Source: Micromonospora sp. NBC_00389
Lineage (GTDB): Bacteria > Actinomycetota > Actinomycetes > Mycobacteriales > Micromonosporaceae
Assembly (NCBI RefSeq): GCF_036059255.1
Contig: NZ_CP107947.1
Coordinates: forward strand, 2,852,001 to 2,916,000
Length of the DNA: 64,000 nt
Reading direction: 5' to 3'
In this document: positions 54,334-63,593 of the stretch, piece after piece
Position numbering within the stretch: the first letter of the stretch is position 1
Layout of the letters: every line of letters starts with the position of its first letter
Program-made: the position numbers and the translations under genes
Notes under the pieces: generated by a model
The model's input: only the letters and a program-made list of their open reading frames with translations
The model's database searches: none
Told to the model about the DNA's origin: nothing

Positions 54334-55614
54334 ATGAAACGCTCCTGGACCCGGTGGGCCCGCGCGGTCACCGTGGGCACGGTCGGTCTCGCCCTGGTCG
54401 CCGCGTGCAGCGGCAAGAGCGGGCAGGATTCCGGCGCGACGGACGGGCAGGTCACCCTGAAAATCAACTTCTGGGGTGACTTCGGCCTCCAGGACCTCAA
54501 GACGAAGTACGAGGCGGCCAACCCGAACGTCAAGATCCAGCTGAACTCGGGGGAGTACAACGCCCAGCACGAGGACCTGCAGAAGAAGCTGGTCGCCGGC
54601 TCCGGCGCGGCGGACATCGCCGCCATCGACGAGGGCTTCATGGTGCAGTTCCGCAGCCAGTCGGACAAGTTCGTCAACCTGCTCGACAAGGGCGCCGGCT
54701 CGTACGAGAGCAAGTACCTGGCCTGGAAGTGGAAGCAGTCGCTCTCCGCCGACGGCAAGACCCAGATCGGCCTCGGCACCGACACCGGCGGCCTGGCCAT
54801 GTGCTACCGCACCGATCTGTTCAAGGCCGCCGGGCTGCCCACCGAGCGCGACCAGGTCTCGGCGCTCTGGCCCACCTGGGACAGGTTCATCGAGGTCGGC
54901 CAGCAGTACACCGGCAAGACCAACAAGAAGTTCATCGACGCCGGCAGCAACCTGTTCAACCCGATCCTCGGCCAGCAGCAGGTCGGCTTCTACAACGAGC
55001 AGGACCAGCTCCAGATGGAGCAGGGCCCGAAGGTGGCCTTCGACTACACCATCAAGGCGATCCAGGCCGGTCTCTCCGCCAACCTGGCCAGCTTTCAGGC
55101 CGACTGGGACAAGGGCTTCACCAGCGGCTCCTTCGCCGTGCTCGCCTGCCCGGCCTGGATGCTCGGGCACATCAAGGACACCGCCCCCGGCACCCAGGGC
55201 AAGTGGGACATCGCCGCCGTGCCCGGTGGCGGCGGCAACTGGGGCGGTTCCTTTCTGACCATCCCCAAGCAGAGCAAGCACGTCGACGAGGCGTACAAGC
55301 TGCTGGAGTGGCTGGTCCAACCGGAGCAGCAGATCGAGATCTTCAAGAAGGTCGGCAATCTGCCGTCGCAGCCCGCCCTCTACAGCGACCCGGCCATCGC
55401 CGACTTCAAGAACCCGTTCTTCACCGACGCGCCGGTCGGGCAGATCTTCCCGAAGATGGCGCAGGGCCTGACCCCGCAGTACCTGGGTAAGAAGAACGGC
55501 CCGACCCGGGTGGCTGTGGAGAACGTGCTGATCCGGGTGCAGAACAAGACCCTCAAGCCCGAGGCCGCCTGGGCCGAGGCGGTCAAGGAAGCCGAGAAGG
55601 CCAGCACCTCCTGA
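54334..55614 (+). CDS. Sugar ABC transporter substrate-binding lipoprotein
   Basis: The 426-residue protein has a lipoprotein signal (residues 1-24, lipobox LVAAC, Cys25) and the extracellular-solute-binding family 1 fold: TLKINFWGDFGLQDLKTKYE, an interior ADIAAIDEGFMVQF and a WGGSFLTIPKQSKHVDEAYK region. ATG 54334 has GGAGG six bases upstream. It brings sugar to the two permeases that follow. The GH2 beta-mannosidase in the same operon suggests manno-oligosaccharides as the ligand. No ATPase gene is present, so a shared MsiK-type ATPase is likely. Confidence 0.9.
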   Translation: MKRSWTRWARAVTVGTVGLALVAACSGKSGQDSGATDGQVTLKINFWGDFGLQDLKTKYEAANPNVKIQLNSGEYNAQHEDLQKKLVAGSGAADIAAIDEGFMVQFRSQSDKFVNLLDKGAGSYESKYLAWKWKQSLSADGKTQIGLGTDTGGLAMCYRTDLFKAAGLPTERDQVSALWPTWDRFIEVGQQYTGKTNKKFIDAGSNLFNPILGQQQVGFYNEQDQLQMEQGPKVAFDYTIKAIQAGLSANLASFQADWDKGFTSGSFAVLACPAWMLGHIKDTAPGTQGKWDIAAVPGGGGNWGGSFLTIPKQSKHVDEAYKLLEWLVQPEQQIEIFKKVGNLPSQPALYSDPAIADFKNPFFTDAPVGQIFPKMAQGLTPQYLGKKNGPTRVAVENVLIRVQNKTLKPEAAWAEAVKEAEKASTS

Positions 55615-55698
55615 GCCCGCTGGGCGGGGGCGGGCCGGACCCGGGCCGCCCCCGCGCCATCCGCGCGTACCCCGTCTCTTCGGCCCTGGAGTGTCCCG

Positions 55699-56718
55699 AT
55701 GTCCACCACCCGCGCCGCGCCCGCGTCGTCGGGCCGCCGTGCCGCCGCCGGGCGGCACGGTCACGGCACCGACCCGGACCACCGCCGGCCCAGCTGGCGC
55801 GACCGGCTGTACCGGTTCGACATGCGGTACATGCCGTACGTGTTGATCGCGCCGTTCTTCCTGATCTTCCTGGTCTTCGGCCTGTTCCCGCTGATCTTCA
55901 ACGGCGTCATCGCCCTGCGGAACTACCGGCTGGACGATCCGACGCTCACCGGCTGGGCCGGCCTGGCCAACTTCCGCCAGCTCTTCGGCGACGACGACTT
56001 CTGGAACGCGCTCTACAACACCTTCGGAATCTTCCTGCTCTCCTCGGTGCCACAGCTGCTGCTCGCGCTGATCGTGGCGTCGTTGCTCAACCGCCGGCTC
56101 CGGGCGCAGACCTGGTGGCGGGTGGGCGTGCTACTGCCGTACGTCACCCCGATCGTCGCCTCGACCATGGTGTTCAGCGTCTTCTTCTCCCGCGACTTCG
56201 GGATGGCCAACTGGGTGCTCGGCCTGTTCGGCATCGGCGACGACGACCCGATCAACTGGCGGGCCGACAAGCTGCACGCCTGGATCGCCATCGCCACGAT
56301 GGTCAACTGGAAGTGGATCGGCTACAACGCGCTGCTCTACCTGGCCGCCATGCAGTCCATCCCGCGCGACGTCTACGAGGCCGCCGCGGTCGACGGGGCC
56401 GGCCCGTGGCGTCAGCTCTGGCGGATCACCGTGCCGATGATCCAGCCGGTGATCGTGTTCACCGTCATCCTCTCCACCATCGGTGGATTCCAGCTCTTCA
56501 TCGAGCCGATGCTCTTCGACCTCAACGCCCAGGCCGCGACCGGCGGACCCAACGGCGAGTGGCAGACCATCGCCCAGCTGATCTACAAGGTCGGCTGGAA
56601 GGACCTCAACCTCGGCTACGCGGCCGCGATGAGCTGGGCGCTCTTCCTGATCATCCTGGTCGTCGCCGGGATCAACACGCTGCTGACCAACCGACTCTCC
56701 GGAGGGCGATCCAGGTGA
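55699..56718 (+). CDS. Sugar ABC transporter permease, MalF type
   Basis: The 339-residue permease has a His/Arg-rich N-terminal tail and six membrane helices (about 48-330). The EAA motif that docks the ATPase is EAAAVDGAGPWRQLWRITVP (about 230-249). It starts at ATG 55699 with GGAG upstream and overlaps the next permease gene by 4 bp. With the partner it forms the channel of the carbohydrate uptake-1 family transporter. Confidence 0.9.
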   Translation: MSTTRAAPASSGRRAAAGRHGHGTDPDHRRPSWRDRLYRFDMRYMPYVLIAPFFLIFLVFGLFPLIFNGVIALRNYRLDDPTLTGWAGLANFRQLFGDDDFWNALYNTFGIFLLSSVPQLLLALIVASLLNRRLRAQTWWRVGVLLPYVTPIVASTMVFSVFFSRDFGMANWVLGLFGIGDDDPINWRADKLHAWIAIATMVNWKWIGYNALLYLAAMQSIPRDVYEAAAVDGAGPWRQLWRITVPMIQPVIVFTVILSTIGGFQLFIEPMLFDLNAQAATGGPNGEWQTIAQLIYKVGWKDLNLGYAAAMSWALFLIILVVAGINTLLTNRLSGGRSR

Positions 56719-57626
56719 GCGCCGTCGACACCACACCGCCCCGGTCGGCGGTCACCAAGAGCCGCCGGCGACGGGCCGCCCTGATGGGTCGCGCCCCGCA
56801 GGACACCCCGGCCGGCGTCGGGACGTACCTCCTGCTGGCCACCACCATGCTGTTCGCGGCGTTCCCGCTGTACTGGATGTTCGTCATCGCCACCAGCAAC
56901 GACGAGGCCCTGGCCCAGATCCCACCGGCGGTGATCCCCGGGGACCGGTTCCTGGTCAACCTGGACGAGGTCTTCTCCCTCCAGGACGTCTACTTCGCCG
57001 CCTCGCTGATCAACAGCGTCATCGTCTCGACCGTGGTGACCGTCTCGATGCTGTTCTTCTGCTCCCTGGCCGGGTTCGCCTTCGCCAAACTGCGCTTCGC
57101 CGGCAGCCGGTGGCTGATGCTGTTCGTGGTGCTCACCCTCACCGTGCCGAACCAGCTCGGCGTCGTCGCGCTGTACATCGTGATGGGCAAGCTCGGCTGG
57201 AACGGCACCCTGCTGGCGGTCATCGTGCCCGGCCTGGTCACCGCGTTCGGCGTCTTCTACATGCGGCAGTTCATCCTCAACACCGTCCCCGACGAGCTGA
57301 TCGAGTCGGCCCGGATGGACGGCGCGACCACCATGCGGGTCTACCGGTCCATCGTCCTGCCGGCGATCCGGCCGGCCCTCGCGGTGCTCGGCCTACTCAC
57401 CTTCGTGGCGACCTGGAACGACTTCCAGTGGCCGTTGATCACCCTGGGCGGCACCGACTACCCGACCTCGATGGTCGCCATCTCCGACCTGGCCAGCGGC
57501 AACTACGTCATCTACCGTCGGGTGCTCGCCGGTGCCTTCGTGGCTACCATCCCCTTGCTGATCATGTTGTTCATCGGTGGACGGCAGATCGTCCGCGGAA
57601 TCATGGAAGGTGCGGTGAAGTCTTGA
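56715..57626 (+). CDS. Sugar ABC transporter permease, MalG type
   Basis: The 303-residue permease has six membrane helices and the EAA motif in ESARMDGATTMRVYRSIVLP (about 196-215). GTG 56715 overlaps the upstream permease stop by 4 bp (GTGA); a longer frame starting near 56115 is an artefact of reading over the upstream gene. Its stop is coupled to the beta-mannosidase gene by another 4-bp overlap. It works with the MalF-type partner. Confidence 0.9.
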   Translation: MSAVDTTPPRSAVTKSRRRRAALMGRAPQDTPAGVGTYLLLATTMLFAAFPLYWMFVIATSNDEALAQIPPAVIPGDRFLVNLDEVFSLQDVYFAASLINSVIVSTVVTVSMLFFCSLAGFAFAKLRFAGSRWLMLFVVLTLTVPNQLGVVALYIVMGKLGWNGTLLAVIVPGLVTAFGVFYMRQFILNTVPDELIESARMDGATTMRVYRSIVLPAIRPALAVLGLLTFVATWNDFQWPLITLGGTDYPTSMVAISDLASGNYVIYRRVLAGAFVATIPLLIMLFIGGRQIVRGIMEGAVKS

Positions 57627-60073
57627 GCCGACAGGCACTCCACGACGGCTGGACCCTGCGGGCGACGCCCGGAGCGCAGGTGCCGGCCGAGATCGCCGGG
57701 CTGACCGTCCAGGCCACCGTGCCCGGTTGCGTACACACCGACCTGCTCGACGCCGGGCTGATCCCCGATCCCTACCTCGACGACAACGAACTGGCACTGG
57801 CCTGGATCGGGCGCACCGACTGGAGCTACCGGACGAGCTTCCGGCGCCCGGCGGGCGACCACGACCGGGTCGACCTGGTCTGCGCCGGCCTGGACACCGT
57901 CGCCACGGTCACCGTCAACGGTGTCGAGGTCGGCCGCACCGAGAACATGCACCGCGGCTACCGGTTCGACGTCCGAGCGCTGCTGCGCGACGGCGACAAC
58001 GACCTGGTCGTCGCGTTCGACTCCGCCTACCGCTACGCCGAGGCGCAGCAGGAGCGGCTCGGCGACCGGCCCAACGCCTATCCGGAGCCGTTCCACTTCA
58101 TCCGCAAGATGGCCTGCAACTTCGGCTGGGACTGGGGCCCCACACTGGTCACCGCCGGCATCTGGCAGGAGATCGGCCTGCACGCCTGGTCCACCGCCCG
58201 GCTGGCCACCGTCCGCCCGCTGGTCACCCTGGCCGGCCGGGACGGGCGGGTCGAGCTGCACGTCGAGGTCGAGCGGGTCGCGGACGTCCCGCTGACCGTC
58301 CGGGCCACCGTCGCCGGCGCCCACGCCGAGGTGGTCGTCCCGGCCGGGCAGCGCACGGCCGTGCTGACCCTCACCGCCCGCGAGCCCGCGCTGTGGTGGC
58401 CCCGGGGGTACGGCGAGCAGGTGCGCCACCTGATGGAGGTGACCCTGCACGCGCCGGACGGCGACATCCTGGACAGCTGGTCCCGGCGGATCGGCTTCCG
58501 CTCGGTCCGACTGGACACCACCCCCGACGAGCACGGCACCCCGTTCGCGCTGTCGGTCAACGACGTCCCGGTTTTCGTACGCGGGGTCAACTGGATCCCG
58601 GACGACGTGTTTCCCAACCGGGTCACCCGGGAGCGGCTGGCCGAGCGGTTCGACCAGGCCACGGCCGCCAACATCAACCTGCTGCGGGTCTGGGGCGGTG
58701 GCCGGTACGAGTCGGCGGACTTCTACGACCTCGCCGACGAGCGCGGACTGCTGGTCCAGCAGGACTTCCTGTTCGCCTGCGCCGCGTACCCGGAGGAGGA
58801 GCCGTTCGGCAGCGAGGTGGCCGCCGAGGCCGCTGAGCAGGTGACCCGGCTGGCGCCGTACCCGTCGCTGGTGCTCTGGACCGGCAACAACGAGAACATC
58901 TGGGGCTGGCACGACTGGGACTGGCAGGAGGTGCTGGCCGGGCGCACCTGGGGTCGCGGCTACTACCTGGACGTGCTGCCCCGCATCGTCGGCGAGCTGG
59001 ACCCGATCCGCCCATACTGGCCGGGCAGCCCCTGGTCAGGCACGGACGAGATCCACCCCAACGACCCGGCGCACGGCACCACGCACATCTGGGACGTGTG
59101 GAACACCGACGACTACCGCAAATACCGGGAGTACGTGCCGCGCTTCGTCGCCGAGTTCGGCTACCAGGGCCCACCGGCGTACGCCACCCTGCGTCGGGCG
59201 CTGAGCGACGAACCCCTCGCCCACGACTCGCCGGGGATGGCGCACCACCAGAAGGCGGCCGGCGGGGACGCCAAGCTCCAGCGCGGCCTGGACGCGCACC
59301 TCCCCGCCCCGGCAGATTTCGACGACTGGCACTACCTGACGCAACTCAACCAGGCCCGGGCGATCCAGCTCGGGGTGGAGCACTTCCGCTCGCACCGGAG
59401 CGTCTGCGCGGGCACCATCGTCTGGCAGCTCAACGACTGCTGGCCGGTCACCTCCTGGTCGGCCGTCGACGGAGACGGCCGGCGCAAACCACTGTGGTAC
59501 GCGCTGCGCCACGCGTACGCCGACCGGCTGCTCACCGTGCAGCCCCGCGAAGGCGGCCTGGCACTGGTCGCGGTGAACGACGGTGGCACGCCCTGGCGGG
59601 CGTCGGCCTCGGTGACCCGGTTGACCCTCACCGGCGAGCCCCGGGCGAAGACGACGATGGAGCTGGACGTCCCCGCGTACTCGGCGGTGACGCTGACGCT
59701 GCCGGCGGAATTGTCGCAGCCGGAGGAGGACCGGCGGGAGCTGCTGGTGGCCGAGGCGGGCGAGAGCGCGCGGCGTGCGCTCTGGTTCTTCGCCGAGGAC
59801 CGGGACGTCGACTGGCCGGCGGCGGCCTGGGACGCGACGGTCGAGCCGGTCGACGGTGGACAGCGGGTCCGGGTCACCGCCGGCACGGTGTTGCGCGACC
59901 TGACCCTCTTCCCGGACCGGCTGGAGCCGTCCGCCGAGGTGGACGAGGTGCTGGTCACCCTGCTGCCAGGGGAGTCGACGACCTTCACCGTCCACGCCGA
60001 CACCCCGCTGGACGCCGCAGCCCTCACCTCCCGGCCGGTGCTGCGCTGCGTCAACGACATCGGGCGAAGCTAA
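57623..60073 (+). CDS. Beta-mannosidase, glycoside hydrolase family 2
   Basis: The 816-residue enzyme has the GH2 domains in order: N-terminal jelly roll (LHDGWTLRATPG, PGCVHTDLLDAGLI), two immunoglobulin-like domains and a TIM barrel. The acid/base is E424 in TGNNENIWGW and the nucleophile is E511 in FVAEFGYQGP. Cytoplasmic location (no signal) fits hydrolysis of imported manno-oligosaccharides. The TTG at 57623 overlaps the permease stop by 4 bp. It ends the LacI-controlled operon. No mannanase gene is seen, so oligosaccharides probably come from elsewhere. Confidence 0.88.
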   Translation: MSRQALHDGWTLRATPGAQVPAEIAGLTVQATVPGCVHTDLLDAGLIPDPYLDDNELALAWIGRTDWSYRTSFRRPAGDHDRVDLVCAGLDTVATVTVNGVEVGRTENMHRGYRFDVRALLRDGDNDLVVAFDSAYRYAEAQQERLGDRPNAYPEPFHFIRKMACNFGWDWGPTLVTAGIWQEIGLHAWSTARLATVRPLVTLAGRDGRVELHVEVERVADVPLTVRATVAGAHAEVVVPAGQRTAVLTLTAREPALWWPRGYGEQVRHLMEVTLHAPDGDILDSWSRRIGFRSVRLDTTPDEHGTPFALSVNDVPVFVRGVNWIPDDVFPNRVTRERLAERFDQATAANINLLRVWGGGRYESADFYDLADERGLLVQQDFLFACAAYPEEEPFGSEVAAEAAEQVTRLAPYPSLVLWTGNNENIWGWHDWDWQEVLAGRTWGRGYYLDVLPRIVGELDPIRPYWPGSPWSGTDEIHPNDPAHGTTHIWDVWNTDDYRKYREYVPRFVAEFGYQGPPAYATLRRALSDEPLAHDSPGMAHHQKAAGGDAKLQRGLDAHLPAPADFDDWHYLTQLNQARAIQLGVEHFRSHRSVCAGTIVWQLNDCWPVTSWSAVDGDGRRKPLWYALRHAYADRLLTVQPREGGLALVAVNDGGTPWRASASVTRLTLTGEPRAKTTMELDVPAYSAVTLTLPAELSQPEEDRRELLVAEAGESARRALWFFAEDRDVDWPAAAWDATVEPVDGGQRVRVTAGTVLRDLTLFPDRLEPSAEVDEVLVTLLPGESTTFTVHADTPLDAAALTSRPVLRCVNDIGRS

Positions 60074-60327
60074 GCAGCGTCACCGGTCGCCTCGGCCGAT
60101 TCGCTCCAGACAGTCCATGGCAGGTTGCGGGGCTGGCGGCGTTCATCCCGATCGGCGTCGCCAGCAACCTCGTGACGGGACAGGGGGCCATGGCCTTAGC
60201 GACCGCAACCCGCGCTGTCGGCGAGCGCACCGTCAGGGCAGTATTACCGCGTCGTGGACGCTGGTGACAGCGCGGCCGACAGAGGCGAAAACGGTCGTCG
60301 AGCCAGGCGGTACCCCGGGGGAGCGCA

Positions 60328-60864
60328 ATGATCACCGAACATGTCCGAGACGCGGCGGCGACGGCGTTCGTCTTCGGGTTCTTCGCCTCCAGTTGGTTCG
60401 GCTGGGCTCAGGAGGCGCCGCCGAAGCCGTGGCGGCCGGTGCTCATCGCCGGTTCGGTTCTCTCGCTGCTGACGGCCGCCGCCGGTGGTCTCCTCGCCTG
60501 GAGTCACTGGTCGGACGGTACGGCGTTCGACGCCGACACCAGCCGCACCTTCGGCATCGTCGTCGGGATCGAGTTCGGGGCTGCCGCCGTCGGTGCCGGC
60601 CTACTCGCCCTGCTGGGGCGCCGTGAGCTGACCGCCCCCTGGGTCGCCCTTGTCGTGGGCGTGCACCTCTTCCCGGTGGCGGTACTGATGGACTACCCGC
60701 TGATCCATGTGGTCGCCGCGCTGGTCACCCTGATCGCGGTCGCGGCGATCCCGGTGGCCCGGGCGCGCGCCGTGGCAGTGAGTGCGGTGGTCGGGCTCGG
60801 CACCGGCATCGTGCTCCTGGTCGCCGCGGTGTCCTCATTGCTCATCGCGCTGGTGGCCTACTGA
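60328..60864 (+). CDS. Small integral membrane protein of unknown function
   Basis: The 178-residue protein has about six hydrophobic segments and no recognisable catalytic motif. The first segment has FVFGFFASSWFGWAQ and the fifth VVAALVTLIAVAAI. ATG 60328 has GGGGGAGCG upstream. It stands alone between the beta-mannosidase and a strong terminator at 60907-60959; the 254-bp region before it (60074-60327) has no gene that I can support. I recognise no family with certainty. Confidence 0.65.
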   Translation: MITEHVRDAAATAFVFGFFASSWFGWAQEAPPKPWRPVLIAGSVLSLLTAAAGGLLAWSHWSDGTAFDADTSRTFGIVVGIEFGAAAVGAGLLALLGRRELTAPWVALVVGVHLFPVAVLMDYPLIHVVAALVTLIAVAAIPVARARAVAVSAVVGLGTGIVLLVAAVSSLLIALVAY

Positions 60865-60906
60865 GGCTGCCCGTGGGCCAGTCCGGGGCGATCGACCGGG
60901 CGACAG

Positions 60907-60959
60907 CGACGAGCGGTGGGCCTGAGGGGTAGGACGTCCCTCAGGCCCACCGCTCGTCG
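60907..60959. terminator. Strong bidirectional terminator hairpin
   Basis: A perfect 22-bp inverted repeat (60907-60928 with 60938-60959, 9-nt loop) lies between the convergent membrane-protein gene and cutC. No T tract follows. Confidence 0.75.
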
Positions 60960-60973
60960 GAGTGCGTGGCGGG

Positions 60974-61717
60974 TCAGGCCCGGGCGGCGGCCAGCACCTG
61001 GCCGACCAACGCCCCGGACGTGCCGGACCGCTCGTACTCGGGCCGGTGCAGAGTGCCGCCCATCAGCGGCGCTGGGTTGCGGTGCACAGCCGGGCTGTCG
61101 GAGCTGACCAGGGCCGCGAAGTGGTACTCGTCGGCGCCGGTCGCCTCGACGATCCGGGCGATGTTGCGCGGGGTGATGCCGCCGCCCGGCATGATGACGA
61201 TCCGTCCGGCGGCCCGGCGGACCAGGTCGGCGATGAGCGGAGCACCCTCCAGCACGCTGACCTCCTGGCCGGAGGTGAGCACGCGGTGCACTCCCAGCTC
61301 GACCAGTTGCTCCAGGGCCGCGTACGGGTCGCGGACCATGTCGAACGCGCGGTGGAAGGTGATGCTGGCGTCGCCGGCGGCGGCGATCAGCCGGCGCGTG
61401 GTCGGTACGTCGACGTCACCCTCGGCGGTCAGCGCGCCGATCACGATGCCGTGCGCGCCGGCCGCCACCGCGGCCCGCACGTCCCGCTCCATCGCCTCGA
61501 TCTCCAGCGGCGAGTAGATGAAGTCGCCGGCCCGCGGCCGGACGATCACGTGCACCCGGATCCGGGTGACGGTGCGCAGGGTCGTCTCGATGGTGCCCAG
61601 GCTGGGGGTCAACCCGCCGTCGAAGAGCGCGGAGCACAGCTCCACCCGGTCGGCCCCGGCCTCCTCGGCGGAGACCGCCCCCTCGACGCTGTCGATGCAG
61701 ATCTCGAATGTGCTCAT
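60974..61717 (-). CDS. cutC: CutC family protein (copper homeostasis protein)
   Basis: The 247-residue protein has the CutC barrel motifs FEICIDSVEGAVSAEEAGAD (residues 3-22), RVELCSALFDGGLTPS, VIVRPRAGDFIYS, TFHRAFDMV and TSGQEVSVLEGAPLIADLV, and ends with SGALVGQVLAAARA. CutC was linked to copper tolerance in E. coli, but its biochemical role is disputed. ATG 61717 has AAGGAAGAG upstream and overlaps the asparaginase stop by 4 bp. It is the last gene of an amino-acid transporter/asparaginase operon, an unusual setting. Confidence 0.87.
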   Translation of the reverse strand: MSTFEICIDSVEGAVSAEEAGADRVELCSALFDGGLTPSLGTIETTLRTVTRIRVHVIVRPRAGDFIYSPLEIEAMERDVRAAVAAGAHGIVIGALTAEGDVDVPTTRRLIAAAGDASITFHRAFDMVRDPYAALEQLVELGVHRVLTSGQEVSVLEGAPLIADLVRRAAGRIVIMPGGGITPRNIARIVEATGADEYHFAALVSSDSPAVHRNPAPLMGGTLHRPEYERSGTSGALVGQVLAAARA

Positions 61718-62730
61718 GACTCTTCCTTTTCGGTGCGAGACGATGCCGCGGTCCAATCGATGACGGCGGTGACGGCGCCCACGGGTTCGCCGCCGCCGAG
61801 CACCGGCACCCGGCGCAGGGCGTCGGCCCCGCCGACCGGTACGCCCACGGCCTCCAGGGCGGCGAGCGCGATGGCGGTAGTGGCTCGGGGTGAGCCGTCG
61901 ACCACCTTCACCGCCACCGCGTGGCCATCCGGGGCGGCCACCGCGAGTACGCCCTCGGCCCCGCCCTTGGCGAGTACTCCGGGCAGCGCCCGCATCAGGT
62001 CGGTGTTCGGGTGCCCGTGCCAGCCGCCCACGTACTCGGGGTGCTGGCGCATGGCCTGGGCGACCCGCTCCTCGTCGCTGCCGGTGGGTGCCGTGACCAG
62101 CGCCTGGAACGTGCGGGCCAGGCCGGTCAGCGGCAGGCCGAACAGCGGTGCGCCGCAGCCGTCGACCGCCTGGTGCGTGATCGGCGTGCCGGCCAGTCGG
62201 GCGACGGTGGCGGCGGTCTCCCGCTGGAGCGGGTGGTCGGGATCGAGGTAGTCGTGCGTGCTCCAGGACCGCGCGACGCAGGCGACGAGCATCGCGGCGT
62301 GCTTGCCGGAGCAGTTCATCCGGATCCGCTCGCGCTGCCCGCCGGCGCGGATCAGCCGGTCCCGGGTCGGCTCGTCCTCCGGCCAGTCCACCGGGCAGCC
62401 GAGCGCGTCCTCGGTCAGACCCGCGCCGGCGAGCATCGCCCGGACCACCTCGACGTGCCGGTCGTCGCCGGTGTGGCTGCCGGCGGCGAGGGCCAGCGCC
62501 CGGCCGGTCAGTGGGTCGGTGTCGCGCGGCCCGGCGGTCGCCGCGATCCGACAGGCCAGCGCCTGCACCGGCTTGAGGGTGGAGCGGGGGAGCACCGGCT
62601 CGTCGGGTACGCCGGCAGTGCGGGCGACCGCGCCGTCCGGGTCGAGCACCACGACGCTGCCGTAGTGCCGGCTCTCGACGAAACCGTTGCGGACGACCCG
62701 GGCCAGTTCGGCGTACCGGGGGATGGTCAC
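61714..62730 (-). CDS. Asparaginase (Rhizobium etli AnsA-like, PF06089 type)
   Basis: The 338-residue protein matches the thermolabile asparaginase family of R. etli: VVRNGFVESRHYGSVVVLDPDG at the start (split here as VVRNGFVESRH then YGSVVVLD), LPRSTLKPVQALACR, AAGSHTGDDRH, MNCSGKHAAMLVAC and VDGCGAPLFGLPLTGLA. It hydrolyses asparagine to aspartate and ammonia. GTG 62730 is chosen; it overlaps the permease stop by 4 bp, and the following cutC gene overlaps its stop by 4 bp. The transporter-asparaginase link suggests uptake and catabolism of asparagine or related amino acids. Confidence 0.87.
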   Translation of the reverse strand: MTIPRYAELARVVRNGFVESRHYGSVVVLDPDGAVARTAGVPDEPVLPRSTLKPVQALACRIAATAGPRDTDPLTGRALALAAGSHTGDDRHVEVVRAMLAGAGLTEDALGCPVDWPEDEPTRDRLIRAGGQRERIRMNCSGKHAAMLVACVARSWSTHDYLDPDHPLQRETAATVARLAGTPITHQAVDGCGAPLFGLPLTGLARTFQALVTAPTGSDEERVAQAMRQHPEYVGGWHGHPNTDLMRALPGVLAKGGAEGVLAVAAPDGHAVAVKVVDGSPRATTAIALAALEAVGVPVGGADALRRVPVLGGGEPVGAVTAVIDWTAASSRTEKEES

Positions 62731-63593
62731 CGGATGTTCCCTTCGGTGAGCGACGGCGGCAGGTCCGCGGATCGTCGTCCGCGCCGGCCGGTGAACCGAC
62801 CGTTGCGGGCCTGGAGTACGCGGGCGAACTTCGACAGCGACGCGTTGACCACCAGGTAGATCAGCGCCACCACCAGGAATGTCTGGATCAGCAGGTGGGT
62901 GTACGAGGAGAGCACCTGCCCGCTGTAGAGCAGCTCGGTGTAGCTGACCACGAAGCCGAGCGAGGTGTCCTTGAGCAGCCCGACCAGCTGGCTGACCAGG
63001 GACGGGGTGAGCTGGAGCAGCGCCTGTGGCAGGACCACCAGCGCCATCACCTGGCCGCGGCGCAGCCCGACCGCGAGGCCGGCCTCGGTCTGCCCCCGGT
63101 CCAGGGCCAGGATGCCGGCTCGGAAGATCTCTGCGAACGCCGCCGAGTTGGAGACCACCAGTGGCACCACGAGCTTCCAGAACAGCGGGAAGTTCATCCC
63201 GTACTGCGGCAGGGCGAACAGCGTCACGTAGATCAGCAGCAGCGTGGGTACGGTCCGGAAGATCTCGACGTACGCGCCGGCCAACCACCGCAGCGGTCGG
63301 TGCGCCGACAGCCGGCCGAGCGCCAGCAGCAACCCGAGCGCGGCGCTGAGCACGGCGGTCGCGGCGGCGGCGCGCACGGTGGCCCAGAGCCCGTTGAGCA
63401 GGTACCGCCAGATCGGCCAGGTGGTGAACGGTTCCCAGCGGGCGGCGGCCAGCTCGCCGTGGCTGGCGAACTGGTACACGGCCGCGACGACGGCGCCGAC
63501 CAGGATGACAGCGCCCAGCACGGTGGCGATCCGGATCCGTCGCCGGGCCCGGGGGCCGGGCTCGTCGAACAGGATCTGTTGGGTCTGGTTCAT
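62727..63593 (-). CDS. Polar amino-acid ABC transporter permease (HisM/GluD type)
   Basis: The 288-residue permease has about five membrane helices (20-245) and the EAA-like loop EAGLAVGLRRGQVMALVVLP (about 168-187). It belongs to the polar amino-acid permease family (PF00528, HisQM-like). The ATG at 63593 overlaps the stop of the upstream permease by 4 bp. The substrate is probably aspartate, glutamate, asparagine or glutamine, inferred from the asparaginase gene next to it. Confidence 0.88.
   Translation of the reverse strand: MNQTQQILFDEPGPRARRRIRIATVLGAVILVGAVVAAVYQFASHGELAAARWEPFTTWPIWRYLLNGLWATVRAAAATAVLSAALGLLLALGRLSAHRPLRWLAGAYVEIFRTVPTLLLIYVTLFALPQYGMNFPLFWKLVVPLVVSNSAAFAEIFRAGILALDRGQTEAGLAVGLRRGQVMALVVLPQALLQLTPSLVSQLVGLLKDTSLGFVVSYTELLYSGQVLSSYTHLLIQTFLVVALIYLVVNASLSKFARVLQARNGRFTGRRGRRSADLPPSLTEGNIR

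Noticed and set aside
60074..60327. Possible membrane-protein fragment (PWQVAGLAAFIPIGVASN region) after the beta-mannosidase
   Set aside because: The frame has two TTA codons, which are rare in such genomes, no start or ribosome binding site and no recognisable family. It may be a decayed remnant but is not supported as a gene.
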